DNA of 64,000 bases from Halalkalibacter oceani (GTDB taxonomy: Bacteria > Bacillota > Bacilli > Bacillales > Bacillaceae_D): assembly GCF_040544555.1 (NCBI RefSeq), contig NZ_JBEPKD010000015.1, positions 1 through 64,000 of the forward strand. Reading direction: 5' to 3'. The translations under genes and the position numbers were made by a program. This document shows, in pieces, positions 39,233 to 47,414 of the stretch. A model generated the notes under the pieces. The model was not told the origin of the DNA and searched no databases. It was given only the letters and a program-made list of their open reading frames with translations. How positions within the stretch are numbered: the stretch's first letter is position 1; each line of letters starts with the position of its first letter.

Positions 39233-40416
39233 GTATCGTCAACTACAGCGATACGGAATGCGGAGTTTAATGATCGCTTCTGATCGTACCAAGCTGTTAG
39301 GACAAATAAGTAGTCGCCGGAATCAACATCTTTGTCAGTATCGTAAGTCATTCCGTCGTAGTTAATCCCGAAATACTGAAAATCACCAACAATCGGATGC
39401 ACAGCACTATCCGCAAATTCAACAGGCTTTCCTAAAACTTGTTCTGGTTGGGCGTTGTATAAAGTGGCATTCCCATTAGCAAGGTATTCAATAATATCTA
39501 GGTAATCTACATAACGCATTACGATTTTAGCGTTATCACGGAAGTCTTCATGCAGGTCAGCAATCGCGGCTTTAATTGCTTTTTGTAGATTTTCCCCTCT
39601 AACTCTCTTAATCTGCCCATTTTGATAGAACGACATATGCTCTAACCCGGTTTTTGGAGTCTCGGTAAGCGCGTCTTTTTTCTCTTTGGCAGCCAACCCA
39701 GACCGTAACGCATTTTCAATATACGACACTAATTCGACGTCTGATCCGTGCATAACTGTATCGGAAATCTTTGCTTTGACTTTGAACTTGTATCGTCCGA
39801 AGCTAACAGTGTCACCTGTAAGTTTAATTTCTTTAGCGGTTTCCTCATCTGTAACAAAATCATCATCGTCAAGAGAATAAGAGATTTTTGGCTTTTCTAA
39901 ACCTTTAATCGCTGTTACTTGTGCAACATTACGGAGCTGGTTTTTTGCAAACGGCTCATGAACAAGCTCTTTTTGCAAATTAGTTGGTAAGAATTTATCT
40001 CCACCTGTTTCATTACCGGCAGGAATAGCGATTAGTTGTTTTGCTTCATCGTTCACTGGACGTCGTTGGAGAGAAGCGCGAATAAATTCAGCTTTTGCTT
40101 TCATTACTTTTTGCTTTTCTGATAACCCGTCAAAACCCACTTTATTTTCCTTTTGCCGTTGTTTAAACTTCTCTTTTTGCTCCGCTTCGAGCTGATCGTG
40201 CTGCTGCTTGATCACATCAAAGCGCATCTTTAAATCATCCCGGGATTTTTGCAATGCTTGAATGTCCTCAGTGGACTTCGCAGGATCGATAGCAGCAGAG
40301 GCGAGCTCGTTTTCCACTTTTTGCAGCTGTTGACCGACTGTCGTAAGGTTTTGCTTTAACTCATAAAGCGTCTTGTCCCCAAAATGTTGTAGGTTCATTT
40401 TCAAATACTTTTTCAC
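39226..40416 (-). CDS. Major capsid protein, HK97 fold
   Basis: A 396-residue phage capsid protein. Residues 1-110 are a coiled-coil scaffold domain (LYELKQNLTTVGQQLQKVEN, QDQLEAEQKEKFKQRQKE-like), probably removed by the prohead protease; the rest has the HK97 fold (FLPTNLQKELVHEPFAKNQL, GSDVELVSYIENALRSGLAA, VEFADSAVHPIVGDFQYFGI). The start is GTG at 40416 with AGGAGG. Confidence 0.9.
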   Translation of the reverse strand: MKKYLKMNLQHFGDKTLYELKQNLTTVGQQLQKVENELASAAIDPAKSTEDIQALQKSRDDLKMRFDVIKQQHDQLEAEQKEKFKQRQKENKVGFDGLSEKQKVMKAKAEFIRASLQRRPVNDEAKQLIAIPAGNETGGDKFLPTNLQKELVHEPFAKNQLRNVAQVTAIKGLEKPKISYSLDDDDFVTDEETAKEIKLTGDTVSFGRYKFKVKAKISDTVMHGSDVELVSYIENALRSGLAAKEKKDALTETPKTGLEHMSFYQNGQIKRVRGENLQKAIKAAIADLHEDFRDNAKIVMRYVDYLDIIEYLANGNATLYNAQPEQVLGKPVEFADSAVHPIVGDFQYFGINYDGMTYDTDKDVDSGDYLFVLTAWYDQKRSLNSAFRIAVVDDTP

Positions 40417-40417
40417 T

Positions 40418-41176
40418 TTACATTCCTCCTAATAAGTCACCAATATAACTGGCGTTAAGTTTTGATTGTTCAGCAATTCGTTTGCGTTGTTCCAACTCTT
40501 CAGCTGACAGTTGATGGAAATTGTCATCTTCCAGCAGTTGTTTCGGTACATTTTTGTATTTGGCAAATAATTTATCACTAATAGAGGCAGCGGCATTATT
40601 TGCCTCCAAGACAACGTCACACAGACCATATTGATATGCTTCATTTGCACTTAACCATGTTTCGGCGTCAAGTAACTCTATGAGTTTTTCTTCGGTGAGC
40701 TTATCCCCGGCCTTCGATAAATAATCAAGTTTGGCCGATTCACCTATACGATCCAAGTCATCAGCTGCTTTTCTTAATTCAGCAGCATTTCCAATTACAA
40801 AATCCCACGGATTATGAATCATGAGCATTGAATTTTCGTACATTCTAATCTCGTCAGCAGACATGATAATTACACTTGCCACTGAGGCTGCTAATGCATC
40901 AACATGGGCTATAACTCTAGCTTTATGGCGCTTTAGCTGATTACCGATAGCTAAACCCTCAAACACTGAACCTCCTGGAGAATTCACATATAGATTGATC
41001 GTTTCAACCTCGCCCAAATCAGCTAATTCTTGCTGGAATACCTTCGCTGATTTTTCGCCTAACTCTTCCCAAGCGTATTTAGTGATCTCTCCGTAAATAA
41101 AAATATCCCCCGACTTCCCGTCAGCGGACATCTTCATCGACCAAAACTTTTTACGTTGTTTCTTCTGCTTGCTCAC
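40418..41176 (-). CDS. Prohead protease, ClpP-related
   Basis: A 252-residue ClpP-like head maturation protease. The active-site region is NLYVNSPGGSVFEGLAIGNQ, AALAASVASVIIMSADEI (Ser in ASVAS) and MLMIHNPWDFVIGNA (His). It removes scaffold during head maturation. The GTG at 41176 follows AAAGGGGGTG; the frame is open further upstream in the portal gene. It overlaps portal by 26 bases. Confidence 0.9.
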   Translation of the reverse strand: MSKQKKQRKKFWSMKMSADGKSGDIFIYGEITKYAWEELGEKSAKVFQQELADLGEVETINLYVNSPGGSVFEGLAIGNQLKRHKARVIAHVDALAASVASVIIMSADEIRMYENSMLMIHNPWDFVIGNAAELRKAADDLDRIGESAKLDYLSKAGDKLTEEKLIELLDAETWLSANEAYQYGLCDVVLEANNAAASISDKLFAKYKNVPKQLLEDDNFHQLSAEELEQRKRIAEQSKLNASYIGDLLGGM

Positions 41177-42383
41177 TTTCTTCACCCCCTTTCTCAGAGC
41201 TTGCCTTACGATCACGAGGGTCCATCTCAAGCGGGTAGAGGTCGCCTGAAATCCACAGTTCCTCTGCCGGCCCGCTTTTAGGTGGTAAATCCTCTAATCG
41301 TCGCACTTCATTCGGTGTCATCCCTGCACTCCTAAGCATTACTTGATAAAAGTTTGTCCTTGCTGCAGTATCCCCTCGCAGCAGCCCGCCGAGATTGCAC
41401 TTAAAATAAAAACCTGCCATTCTCTGGTCATGCGTAAGTAGCTTTTTATTGAGCTCCTGTTCGTACTGCCTTGCTATCGGGGTTAACGTCATCTGAACAA
41501 ACTGGATCATCAGCTGCTCGTTGCTCGAAAAGCTTGCTCCCTCCGAGTCGTTAAGAAATGAGGCAGGGACGTTAAAAACATTCGCGACTCTTGACCGCGT
41601 TATTTTTTCGGACGCCAACGTGTCCGAAGCAAAATATTTTCTTTCCAGCTCATTTACCGTTACGCCGGGCTCCTGAAAAAGAATACCGCCGTTATCTCGA
41701 TAAAATCGCTTGAAATCATCAATGATACGCTGTCTCTTTTCACTGTCCACATTGGCACCGTACTCCAAGATAAAGCTATCCTTCTTCTGCATTTCCGACA
41801 AAGAAAACTCCTGCACAGCTTTGTCATATTCCAGAGTGTTTTTCAAAACCTTAATCGGACTGATCCCGACAAGCCGGCTCGTTCCCGTTATGTGCTTAAC
41901 GTGGATCATGTTCATGTTGTGAACATAGTGAGTACCGTTGTCTCCGATGACTTGATACCACAAATGACCGTCGTCGCTATTTAAAAAAGGCGTCACCAGT
42001 GAGGAATCAATCGGTAAAATCTCCTCTGGCTGCATCCTGATGTCGCGCATGATGATTGCATAGCCGTTCCCTGTCTCATTCCGCGCCACCTCAAGCTTGT
42101 TAAATAAATCAAAGCTTGTCATGTTTGGATTAGGTGCCGTAGTGACTAGATCGGAGACCTGAGAAGTCACTATGTCATAGCTTTGATACAACTTGATCGG
42201 CAGTGTGGATAAGGTGTTGGCAAGTCGGCTAATCACACTAAAAATTGTTTCATTTGTGGCTAATTTAGCGTTATCGACGCCCCAAAAGACACGGCCGGCC
42301 CATCCTGAGAAGTCAAATACGTTTCCTTTCCATCCTGCTACAGCCGCTTTGGCAGCTGATCTAAATCGGCTGAACCATTTCAA
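41151..42383 (-). CDS. Portal protein, HK97 family
   Basis: A 410-residue portal: FSVISRLANTLSTLPIKLY, GNGYAIIMRD, FNVPASFLNDSEGASFSSNE, LRSAGMTPNEVRRLEDLPP. It forms the dodecameric DNA gate. TTG start at 42383 after AAAGGTGGTGAGAA. Confidence 0.92.
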   Translation of the reverse strand: MKWFSRFRSAAKAAVAGWKGNVFDFSGWAGRVFWGVDNAKLATNETIFSVISRLANTLSTLPIKLYQSYDIVTSQVSDLVTTAPNPNMTSFDLFNKLEVARNETGNGYAIIMRDIRMQPEEILPIDSSLVTPFLNSDDGHLWYQVIGDNGTHYVHNMNMIHVKHITGTSRLVGISPIKVLKNTLEYDKAVQEFSLSEMQKKDSFILEYGANVDSEKRQRIIDDFKRFYRDNGGILFQEPGVTVNELERKYFASDTLASEKITRSRVANVFNVPASFLNDSEGASFSSNEQLMIQFVQMTLTPIARQYEQELNKKLLTHDQRMAGFYFKCNLGGLLRGDTAARTNFYQVMLRSAGMTPNEVRRLEDLPPKSGPAEELWISGDLYPLEMDPRDRKASSEKGGEESEQAEETT

Positions 42384-42397
42384 ATTCTCACCACCTT

Positions 42398-44101
42398 TCA
42401 GTTGAATAAGTCATTGACGGAGACGAAGCTGATATTTCCGTCACCGGCTGGCTCGACAATCATTTTCATGACTTCCGTATGCGCGGTTAACAAAGCAGCA
42501 AAGCCATCGATCTTCCGGTACCGGTTTTGTTTGCTTGGCATCCAATTATTATTGCGATCCGGCACTAACTTGACATTGTTGATGTACCACTTGAGCAATT
42601 TATTGTTGTTGTAAATGACTTTCCCATCCAAAAACATTTCTTTTAAATGCTTAAGCGGCTGACTTAATGTGAGATGTCCTTGTCTAACCGGCTCTGTTAT
42701 AAACCCGTAAGCTTCCAACGCTTTGATCAAATGGAACGCATTATGCGGATCGTAAGCAATTTTTTGGATGGCATAAAGCTCCGCTTGCTCCACAAACCAG
42801 TCAAATACATGCTCATAATTGATGTAATCACCCGGTATAATCGTCAATAATCCTGCATCGGACAGCTCCCTATAGTTAATTTTTTCATTGTCGGCCTCTA
42901 CTTTCCGTTGCGGAACCCAAGAATGAGACAATACAAAAACCTCTCCCGTATCTGGCAGAGGAAATTCCAAACATGCACTTGTAAAGTCTTCTGTCTCCGA
43001 AAGGTCAAAACTACCGATACACGGGAGCCCCAATAACTCCTTTACATCAATAACCTTTTCATTTCGCTTGAGCACTTCATAATCCAAAAACGATTGCTGA
43101 TCGGCCTTCACAAAGATATTCAGCCTTTTTGTGATGAAATCAGCCCGTTCTGCAGGAATATGCTTTCGATCATTCCACTCCTCTTTCATAGTTTCCAGAT
43201 CAATTGTGACACCCAGGTTAGGATTGGCTTTGATCCAGTTTGATGGATCGTCAATGTCATCGCCCTCATCCAATTCAGCGAGGTAGTAAAAAAAGCGATC
43301 AGCTTTGACCACTCCATTTAGCACATCCGCTGCATGCTCATAGTAATCAACTAACGGACCATCCAACTGATACCCTGCCGTCGTTATATAGATCATCAGA
43401 GGCTGCTTACGCGCCCCTGTAGAGTTTTTTATGACGTTGATAAGCTTATAGTTCTTATACTCGTGAATCTCGTCAAATAAGCCCATATGGGCGCTGAGAC
43501 CGTCAAGCTTTTCTGAGTCAGTGGCAAGCGGCTCAATTTTGGACAATGTGTCACTGAATCTTATCTCTGACAGTGTCCTCTCAAAGTGCTTGTTGAGCAC
43601 CGGCGAAGTCTCAACCATCGCTTTACATTCGTTGAATAACACCCGGGCTTGAGCTTTTGAGTTTGCCAGCTGATACACCCTCGCCCCTCTTTCTCCGTCT
43701 TTGCTGCATCCATAAAGCGACAGCCCCGAGCCCAAAGCAGATTTCCCGTTCTTCCGGGCAACAAAAATAAGGCCCTCACGGAACCTACGTAAACCAGTCT
43801 CTTTATGAATCCATCCGTAAAGCGATCCGATAACGAAGTGCTGCCAGTCTTGCATGACAATTTTGTCATGGCTCCCCTGCGACGGCTTGCAGAACTTTTC
43901 TATAAAGCCAATCGGATGATACCCGCGATCTTCATCGAACACATACGGAAACTCTTTCTTCCCTTGCCTTTCAAGGTCTGATAAGTGCCTTTTACACGCT
44001 AAATGCACCTTTTTGGACGTGATTATAAGGTGACTGGTAACTGCAATGGCGTAATCAGTTGTCTTGAGCTTAGTATTTTTGGAACTCGTCTGATTCTTCA
44101 A
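42398..44101 (-). CDS. terL: Terminase large subunit
   Basis: A 567-residue packaging motor. ATPase part: FVARKNGKSALGSGLSLYGC (Walker A), HMGLFDEIHEYKN (Walker B), ITTAGYQLDGP. Nuclease part: GSFDLSETEDFTSACLEF and KIAYDPHNAFHLIKAL. This is the Terminase_1/HK97-type family of cos-packaging siphoviruses. It overlaps the small subunit gene by 32 bases. Confidence 0.93.
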   Translation of the reverse strand: MKNQTSSKNTKLKTTDYAIAVTSHLIITSKKVHLACKRHLSDLERQGKKEFPYVFDEDRGYHPIGFIEKFCKPSQGSHDKIVMQDWQHFVIGSLYGWIHKETGLRRFREGLIFVARKNGKSALGSGLSLYGCSKDGERGARVYQLANSKAQARVLFNECKAMVETSPVLNKHFERTLSEIRFSDTLSKIEPLATDSEKLDGLSAHMGLFDEIHEYKNYKLINVIKNSTGARKQPLMIYITTAGYQLDGPLVDYYEHAADVLNGVVKADRFFYYLAELDEGDDIDDPSNWIKANPNLGVTIDLETMKEEWNDRKHIPAERADFITKRLNIFVKADQQSFLDYEVLKRNEKVIDVKELLGLPCIGSFDLSETEDFTSACLEFPLPDTGEVFVLSHSWVPQRKVEADNEKINYRELSDAGLLTIIPGDYINYEHVFDWFVEQAELYAIQKIAYDPHNAFHLIKALEAYGFITEPVRQGHLTLSQPLKHLKEMFLDGKVIYNNNKLLKWYINNVKLVPDRNNNWMPSKQNRYRKIDGFAALLTAHTEVMKMIVEPAGDGNISFVSVNDLFN

Positions 44102-44441
44102 CGGTCGCCACCACCCCGACTATCTCTCTTTCCGAAGCTGGCGTGAGTCGCAACTCGGCGAGAAGACGTCTTTGCTGCTCGATGGTTTTCATGACCTTGT
44201 CCACTGACTTGTTATCTCTCATCATTTCTTGAGAGCCATTTTTAAAAAGCTCTACAACCCCACGCTTGCGAATATCAGCAATTAAATCCAGCTTCATCTG
44301 CTCTAAAAGGGCAAAATTGTTGATGATTAGATATGTTTTGTCGTTAAATTTGTCCACTTTTTCTAATTCGGCAGCTAATGTATAAAAAACTTCCTTCGCT
44401 GCTTTTAGCCTGATGTTTTTAGGTTTGTACTCGCCAGACAA
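44070..44441 (-). CDS. terS: Terminase small subunit, P27 family
   Basis: A 123-residue protein (PKNIRLKAAKEVFYTLAAEL ... LLAELRLTPASEREIVG), the P27-type small terminase with a helical core that binds the packaging site. TTG start at 44441 after GGGGGAAAATAA. Confidence 0.85.
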   Translation of the reverse strand: MSGEYKPKNIRLKAAKEVFYTLAAELEKVDKFNDKTYLIINNFALLEQMKLDLIADIRKRGVVELFKNGSQEMMRDNKSVDKVMKTIEQQRRLLAELRLTPASEREIVGVVATVEESDEFQKY

Positions 44442-44569
44442 TTATTTTCCCCCCTCTCAAAAGACGAAAATTTACACCCCCCCTTATGCACGAAAAATAC
44501 TCCTGCGTTACAAGCGAAGGGCCCGCCCGGTCCTGGGGCCAGCCATCCCACACTTTCGGGGTAGGGGGG
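44442..44569. other. Candidate cos region between the HNH gene and terS
   Basis: 128 bases without a gene, unusually GC-rich and C-rich (CCCCCCTCTC, CACCCCCCCTTATG, GGGCCCGCCCGG, CCTGGGGCCAGCC). In HK97-like phages whose terminase is preceded by a packaging HNH nuclease, cos lies here. The exact nick sites cannot be seen. Confidence 0.4.
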
Positions 44570-44878
44570 CTATACCCATTCCGGATTCTCTTTCATCTCA
44601 ATCACTCTCACTTTCTTTTTTCTTTTCTTCTTGTGTCCTCCACCCTTCTCTGGATGCTCTCTGTTGTGGCAAGGAGGACAAATACTCTCTACGTTATCAA
44701 GAGTTAAGGCAAGCTCAGGAAAGTCCTCAATCGGCTTGATATGATGCACCGTGTTTGCTGGCGTGATCCGCTTTTGCCTTAAGCAAGGCTGACATAAGTG
44801 ATTGTCGCGAAGCAGAGCAAGCTCTCGGAATTTAAGCCAAGCTGTTGACTTGTAAAAAGGATTGACCTGTTTAGCCAT
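44570..44878 (-). CDS. Packaging-associated HNH endonuclease
   Basis: A 102-residue HNH nuclease: NHLCQPCLRQKRITPANTVH-HIKPIEDFPELALTLDN-ICPPCHNREHPEK. It has two CxxC zinc pairs and the His-Asn-His core. Such HNH proteins next to terS/terL assist cos cleavage in related phages. Confidence 0.9.
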   Translation of the reverse strand: MAKQVNPFYKSTAWLKFRELALLRDNHLCQPCLRQKRITPANTVHHIKPIEDFPELALTLDNVESICPPCHNREHPEKGGGHKKKRKKKVRVIEMKENPEWV

Positions 44879-45164
44879 ATACCTTTTTCAAACCATCCAT
44901 AATGATCTTAAGCTCTGCTTTCTTCTTGCTGATCGCTTGCCTTTGTTTCAATAACTCCTCATCATCTTTTATCTTGCTAAGCTTATCTGTCATTAACTTG
45001 ATTTCCTTTTGCCTTCGCCTTGCTTCCGTATTGGTGACAAAAGATGTGTAATGACATTTGCAATGAGGACACTTGAAATAAGTCTCTTGGATTCCTATTC
45101 CGTGTTTCTTGGTCTTGAGCTTTATCTTGAAATCCTCATGACATTGATCACAATTAACCTGCAT
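44871..45164 (-). CDS. Zinc-ribbon coiled-coil phage protein
   Basis: A 97-residue protein with two Cys pairs (NCDQCHEDF and FKCPHCKCHY) and a C-terminal coiled coil (KLSKIKDDEELLKQRQAISK). It is the first gene of the late (packaging-head-tail) operon. AAGGAGGGATCATCA precedes the ATG. Function unknown. Confidence 0.7.
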   Translation of the reverse strand: MQVNCDQCHEDFKIKLKTKKHGIGIQETYFKCPHCKCHYTSFVTNTEARRRQKEIKLMTDKLSKIKDDEELLKQRQAISKKKAELKIIMDGLKKVYG

Positions 45165-45185
45165 TGATGATCCCTCCTTTAACTA

Positions 45186-45227
45186 CAAAAATAAAAAATA
45201 AAATCCCTTGCGAATACATTTGCAAGG
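45186..45227 (-). terminator. Terminator ahead of the late operon
   Basis: CCTTGC and GCAAGG pair around a ten-base loop, then GATTTTATTTTTTATTTTTG on the reverse strand. It separates the array of repeats from the first late gene. Confidence 0.75.
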
Positions 45228-45283
45228 TTTTCTTTAATATATTTCTTTAAATCTTTCTTTAGGATTTTCACTCTAATGAAGAA

Positions 45284-45404
45284 ACTGGTTTGAGTGGACG
45301 CTAATTAGTTGCCAGTAGTGGACGCTAATTAGTTACCACTTTGGACGCTAATCCGCTACCACTCAAGATGGACGCTAATTAGTGTCCACTCACCAGTTTT
45401 TAGG
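45284..45404. repeat. Four tandem 21-bp repeats within an inverted repeat
   Basis: Four copies of (G/T)GGACGCTAAT(T/C)(A/C)G(T/C)T(G/A)CCA-type units begin at 45,294, 45,318, 45,341 and 45,368. The last copy is a full palindrome, GGACGCTAATTAGTGTCC. The array is bracketed by AACTGGTTTGAGTGGAC (45,284) and its near reverse complement GTCCACTCACCAGTT (to 45,399). It lies upstream of the late operon; an ArpU-type regulator is encoded at 49,056. Confidence 0.85.
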
Positions 45405-45521
45405 AGATTCAGACTTTGTCTCCTTGCCCTGATTCGTCGGCTTGACGCAGCGGTTAAAGTGACAAAATATTTTAGTGTCGGTTAGCTTTGTCCCCCATAT
45501 GCAGCCTTTGCATTTATTCAT
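45390..45521 (-). CDS. Small Cys-rich phage protein, 43 residues
   Basis: MNKCKGCIWGTKLTDTKIFC then HFNRCVK: four Cys typical of a small zinc protein found near phage late regulators. AAGGTG lies six bases before the ATG at 45521; an alternative ATG is six bases upstream. Its stop lies inside the flank of the repeat array. Confidence 0.6.
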   Translation of the reverse strand: MNKCKGCIWGTKLTDTKIFCHFNRCVKPTNQGKETKSESPKNW

Positions 45522-45708
45522 TCCCATCACCTTAGCTTTATCAACTCTAAAAGCCTACCAAGACAAAACGGCAAGGTTGCGATCCTACACCGGTTTCTTG
45601 ATGGGCTTTATGGAGGTAATAAAAAAGACCACTTTTAAAGTGATCTCAAGTTGCTTAGCCTTGAATCGAAAAAATTTTTACTTTAATAACCCTTAATTTA
45701 TGCCGGGA

Positions 45709-46389
45709 TTATTTCTTTTTTATCGGCAGTAACATCCAACTAACTGAACGACCTTTAATATTATATATTTTCTTATATCCGCCTATTAGAAACCTTTTTC
45801 TATAAAAAGTTTCAATAATTGTTCGTCTATCGTCCGCTTCATGAATAGTACTATTTTCATATTTTAATTTTTCTCCAAGGTTACTTTTATAGAATAACTC
45901 GATGTGGTCAATATAATAAGATGCTCCGACACTTATCATTTTGTCTGTTGGAACAAATAACTCTTCGCCATCTTCTATAATTGGCAGATCAACCACAATA
46001 GACCAGCTTTTCAACTGTTCCTCACTATGCGAAATCATGGATATTTTAACTTTAGCTTCTAATACGTTCCCTTTACCCACATTTTTAACATTTAAATAAT
46101 TGAAATTAGTTTTTGCGAAACCTTCGTCATCAATAACACCTTGTTTTTTCGCTTCTTTAAGAATTTCTTGGTAGTCATCGGTAATTATCAACTTGGTGTA
46201 TTTTGTAAATTCAACATTTCGTAAATTGAGATTCGCGCTGACTTCCTCGACTTTAACATGCGGTCTGTTCTCTTGTCTCCTCTGCCAATATTGATTATTT
46301 AAAGTTACGAAAAAAACAATTAATGTACCCAAAGCGCCTGATAATAACGATGTGAAGATTAACTTAATGTCTTCTTCCCCTATCTTCAA
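45709..46389 (-). CDS. Membrane-anchored protein of unknown function
   Basis: A 226-residue protein with one N-terminal membrane helix (LIFTSLLSGALGTLIVFFV) and a soluble beta-rich domain (NYLNVKNVGKGNVLEAKVKI). AT-rich, without phage structural similarity; it is in the accessory stretch between late regulator and packaging genes. Probably a lysogenic cargo gene. Confidence 0.6.
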   Translation of the reverse strand: MKIGEEDIKLIFTSLLSGALGTLIVFFVTLNNQYWQRRQENRPHVKVEEVSANLNLRNVEFTKYTKLIITDDYQEILKEAKKQGVIDDEGFAKTNFNYLNVKNVGKGNVLEAKVKISMISHSEEQLKSWSIVVDLPIIEDGEELFVPTDKMISVGASYYIDHIELFYKSNLGEKLKYENSTIHEADDRRTIIETFYRKRFLIGGYKKIYNIKGRSVSWMLLPIKKK

Positions 46390-46579
46390 AACCCCCTTTC
46401 ACAAAACACAATTCGCCAAAAGAATCCAATACCCTCCAACAAATTACCTAATACTACAAACACACAAAAACAGTCGAAGGTGCATAGCCAGATGCGCTTA
46501 TCAGGCGAACCCCTTTGACACGACTCCCTCCCAGGTTGGGACCATCAACTGCTTTTGTCCATCCTATCACCTTTTAGAC

Positions 46580-46616
46580 ATAATAAAAGCCGGAGCCTAT
46601 ATTACAGGTCCAGCTC
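46580..46616 (-). terminator. Terminator after the 46,627 gene
   Basis: AGCTGGACCT and AGGCTCCGGCT pair with one wobble and one mismatch, then TTTTATTATG on the reverse strand. The rest of 46,390-46,626 holds no gene that I can support. Confidence 0.6.
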
Positions 46617-46626
46617 TAACTATTAG

Positions 46627-47016
46627 TTAATAAAGACTTTTATCTTGTTCTACCTTAAGGAAAAAGTTTTCAATATGGCCCAGAAGCTCGAAATTAAACG
46701 CCCAAGACGCTTGGTTTTCTCTATATACACCGTTTAAATATGAGGATAAGTTGTCCATTAATATGTTCTCATCAATTACAACCACACCTTTGTGACCATC
46801 AAAGCTCTTGATCGAAAAATGACCATCTTCACATATAAAAAGGAGATGGATGTTACCTTGCGATCTATAATTATATCTAGTCTTTACTGGGATGCGGTAT
46901 TGATTGTTTACTATTACCTCTTTTGTTTGATAGTCATCATCGTCCCTCACTTCAATAAACCCCAAGATATGCATATGATCAAAATCGCAAACTGGACAAA
47001 TTAGTTTATTATTCAT
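46627..47016 (-). CDS. Unknown protein with N-terminal zinc ribbon
   Basis: A 129-residue protein: CPVCDFDHMHILGF and CEDGHFSIKSF supply Cys/His ligands. The remainder is acidic and soluble. AT-rich accessory gene with its own terminator. AGGGTTAAG lies upstream of the ATG. Function unknown. Confidence 0.6.
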   Translation of the reverse strand: MNNKLICPVCDFDHMHILGFIEVRDDDDYQTKEVIVNNQYRIPVKTRYNYRSQGNIHLLFICEDGHFSIKSFDGHKGVVVIDENILMDNLSSYLNGVYRENQASWAFNFELLGHIENFFLKVEQDKSLY

Positions 47017-47144
47017 CTTAACCCTCCTTTTATTTTACAGTTCAATTATAATGTGAACTTTTATTTAATGATACCAAACCTTACCACCCTTTTTGCGGCG
47101 GATGGCAAGCCGCCCCGATCCATACCTTAATCGCTGGGGTCACG

Positions 47145-47243
47145 ATGAAAGGAGGTGAAATAAAGCTAAACCAGCTGAGAAGACACTGGCTCAACCAGGA
47201 ATGGAGTCGCAAATATAAGAAATCGCATAAGAAAAGGAATTGA
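47145..47243 (+). CDS. Possible 32-residue basic peptide
   Basis: MKGGEIKLNQLRRHWLNQEW then SRKYKKSHKKRN. The only strong ribosome site (AAAGGAGGTG) lies within it rather than before it, so the start is doubtful. It runs into a long hairpin. Confidence 0.25.
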   Translation: MKGGEIKLNQLRRHWLNQEWSRKYKKSHKKRN

Positions 47244-47274
47244 CTGAAGGGGGTTTCTCCCTTAGTCAATTCCT
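47235..47274. terminator. Long hairpin in the accessory region
   Basis: AGGAATTGACTGAAGGG pairs with CCCTTAGTCAATTCCT (one mismatch). A TTTTC tract follows on the reverse strand only. It lies between the 46,627 gene and the rightward nuclease-like gene. Confidence 0.6.
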
Positions 47275-47377
47275 GATGATATAAATTTAACATAGGCAAA
47301 AACAAATGACTCAACTTAAATTTGACTTATTTTAATAAATTTTTAGTGTTTTTTAAGTACATGGCTGTAATTTACAT

Positions 47378-47383
47378 TATAAT
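47378..47383 (+). promoter_or_regulatory. -10 element before the nuclease-like gene
   Basis: A perfect TATAAT lies 32 bases before the start; the -35 region (AAGTAC at 17 bases) is weak, so the gene may need an activator or be weakly constitutive. Confidence 0.45.
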
Positions 47384-47414
47384 TTAGAAATATTCTTCAC
47401 AATTGGAGGACAAT

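Noticed and set aside
38913..39242. FN3-domain protein as an independent gene
   Set aside because: It starts inside the capsid gene with no good ribosome site, and the stop context CCC TGA with +1 continuation fits frameshift extension better. Not fully excluded.
45284..45404. CRISPR array
   Set aside because: The repeats are 21 bp with only 2-6 bp between them, too short for spacers, and no cas genes are present.
46470..46560. tRNA-like or other structured RNA gene (GGTTCGCC stretch)
   Set aside because: No cloverleaf could be formed; only a 6-bp hairpin GTGCAT/ATGCGC is present.
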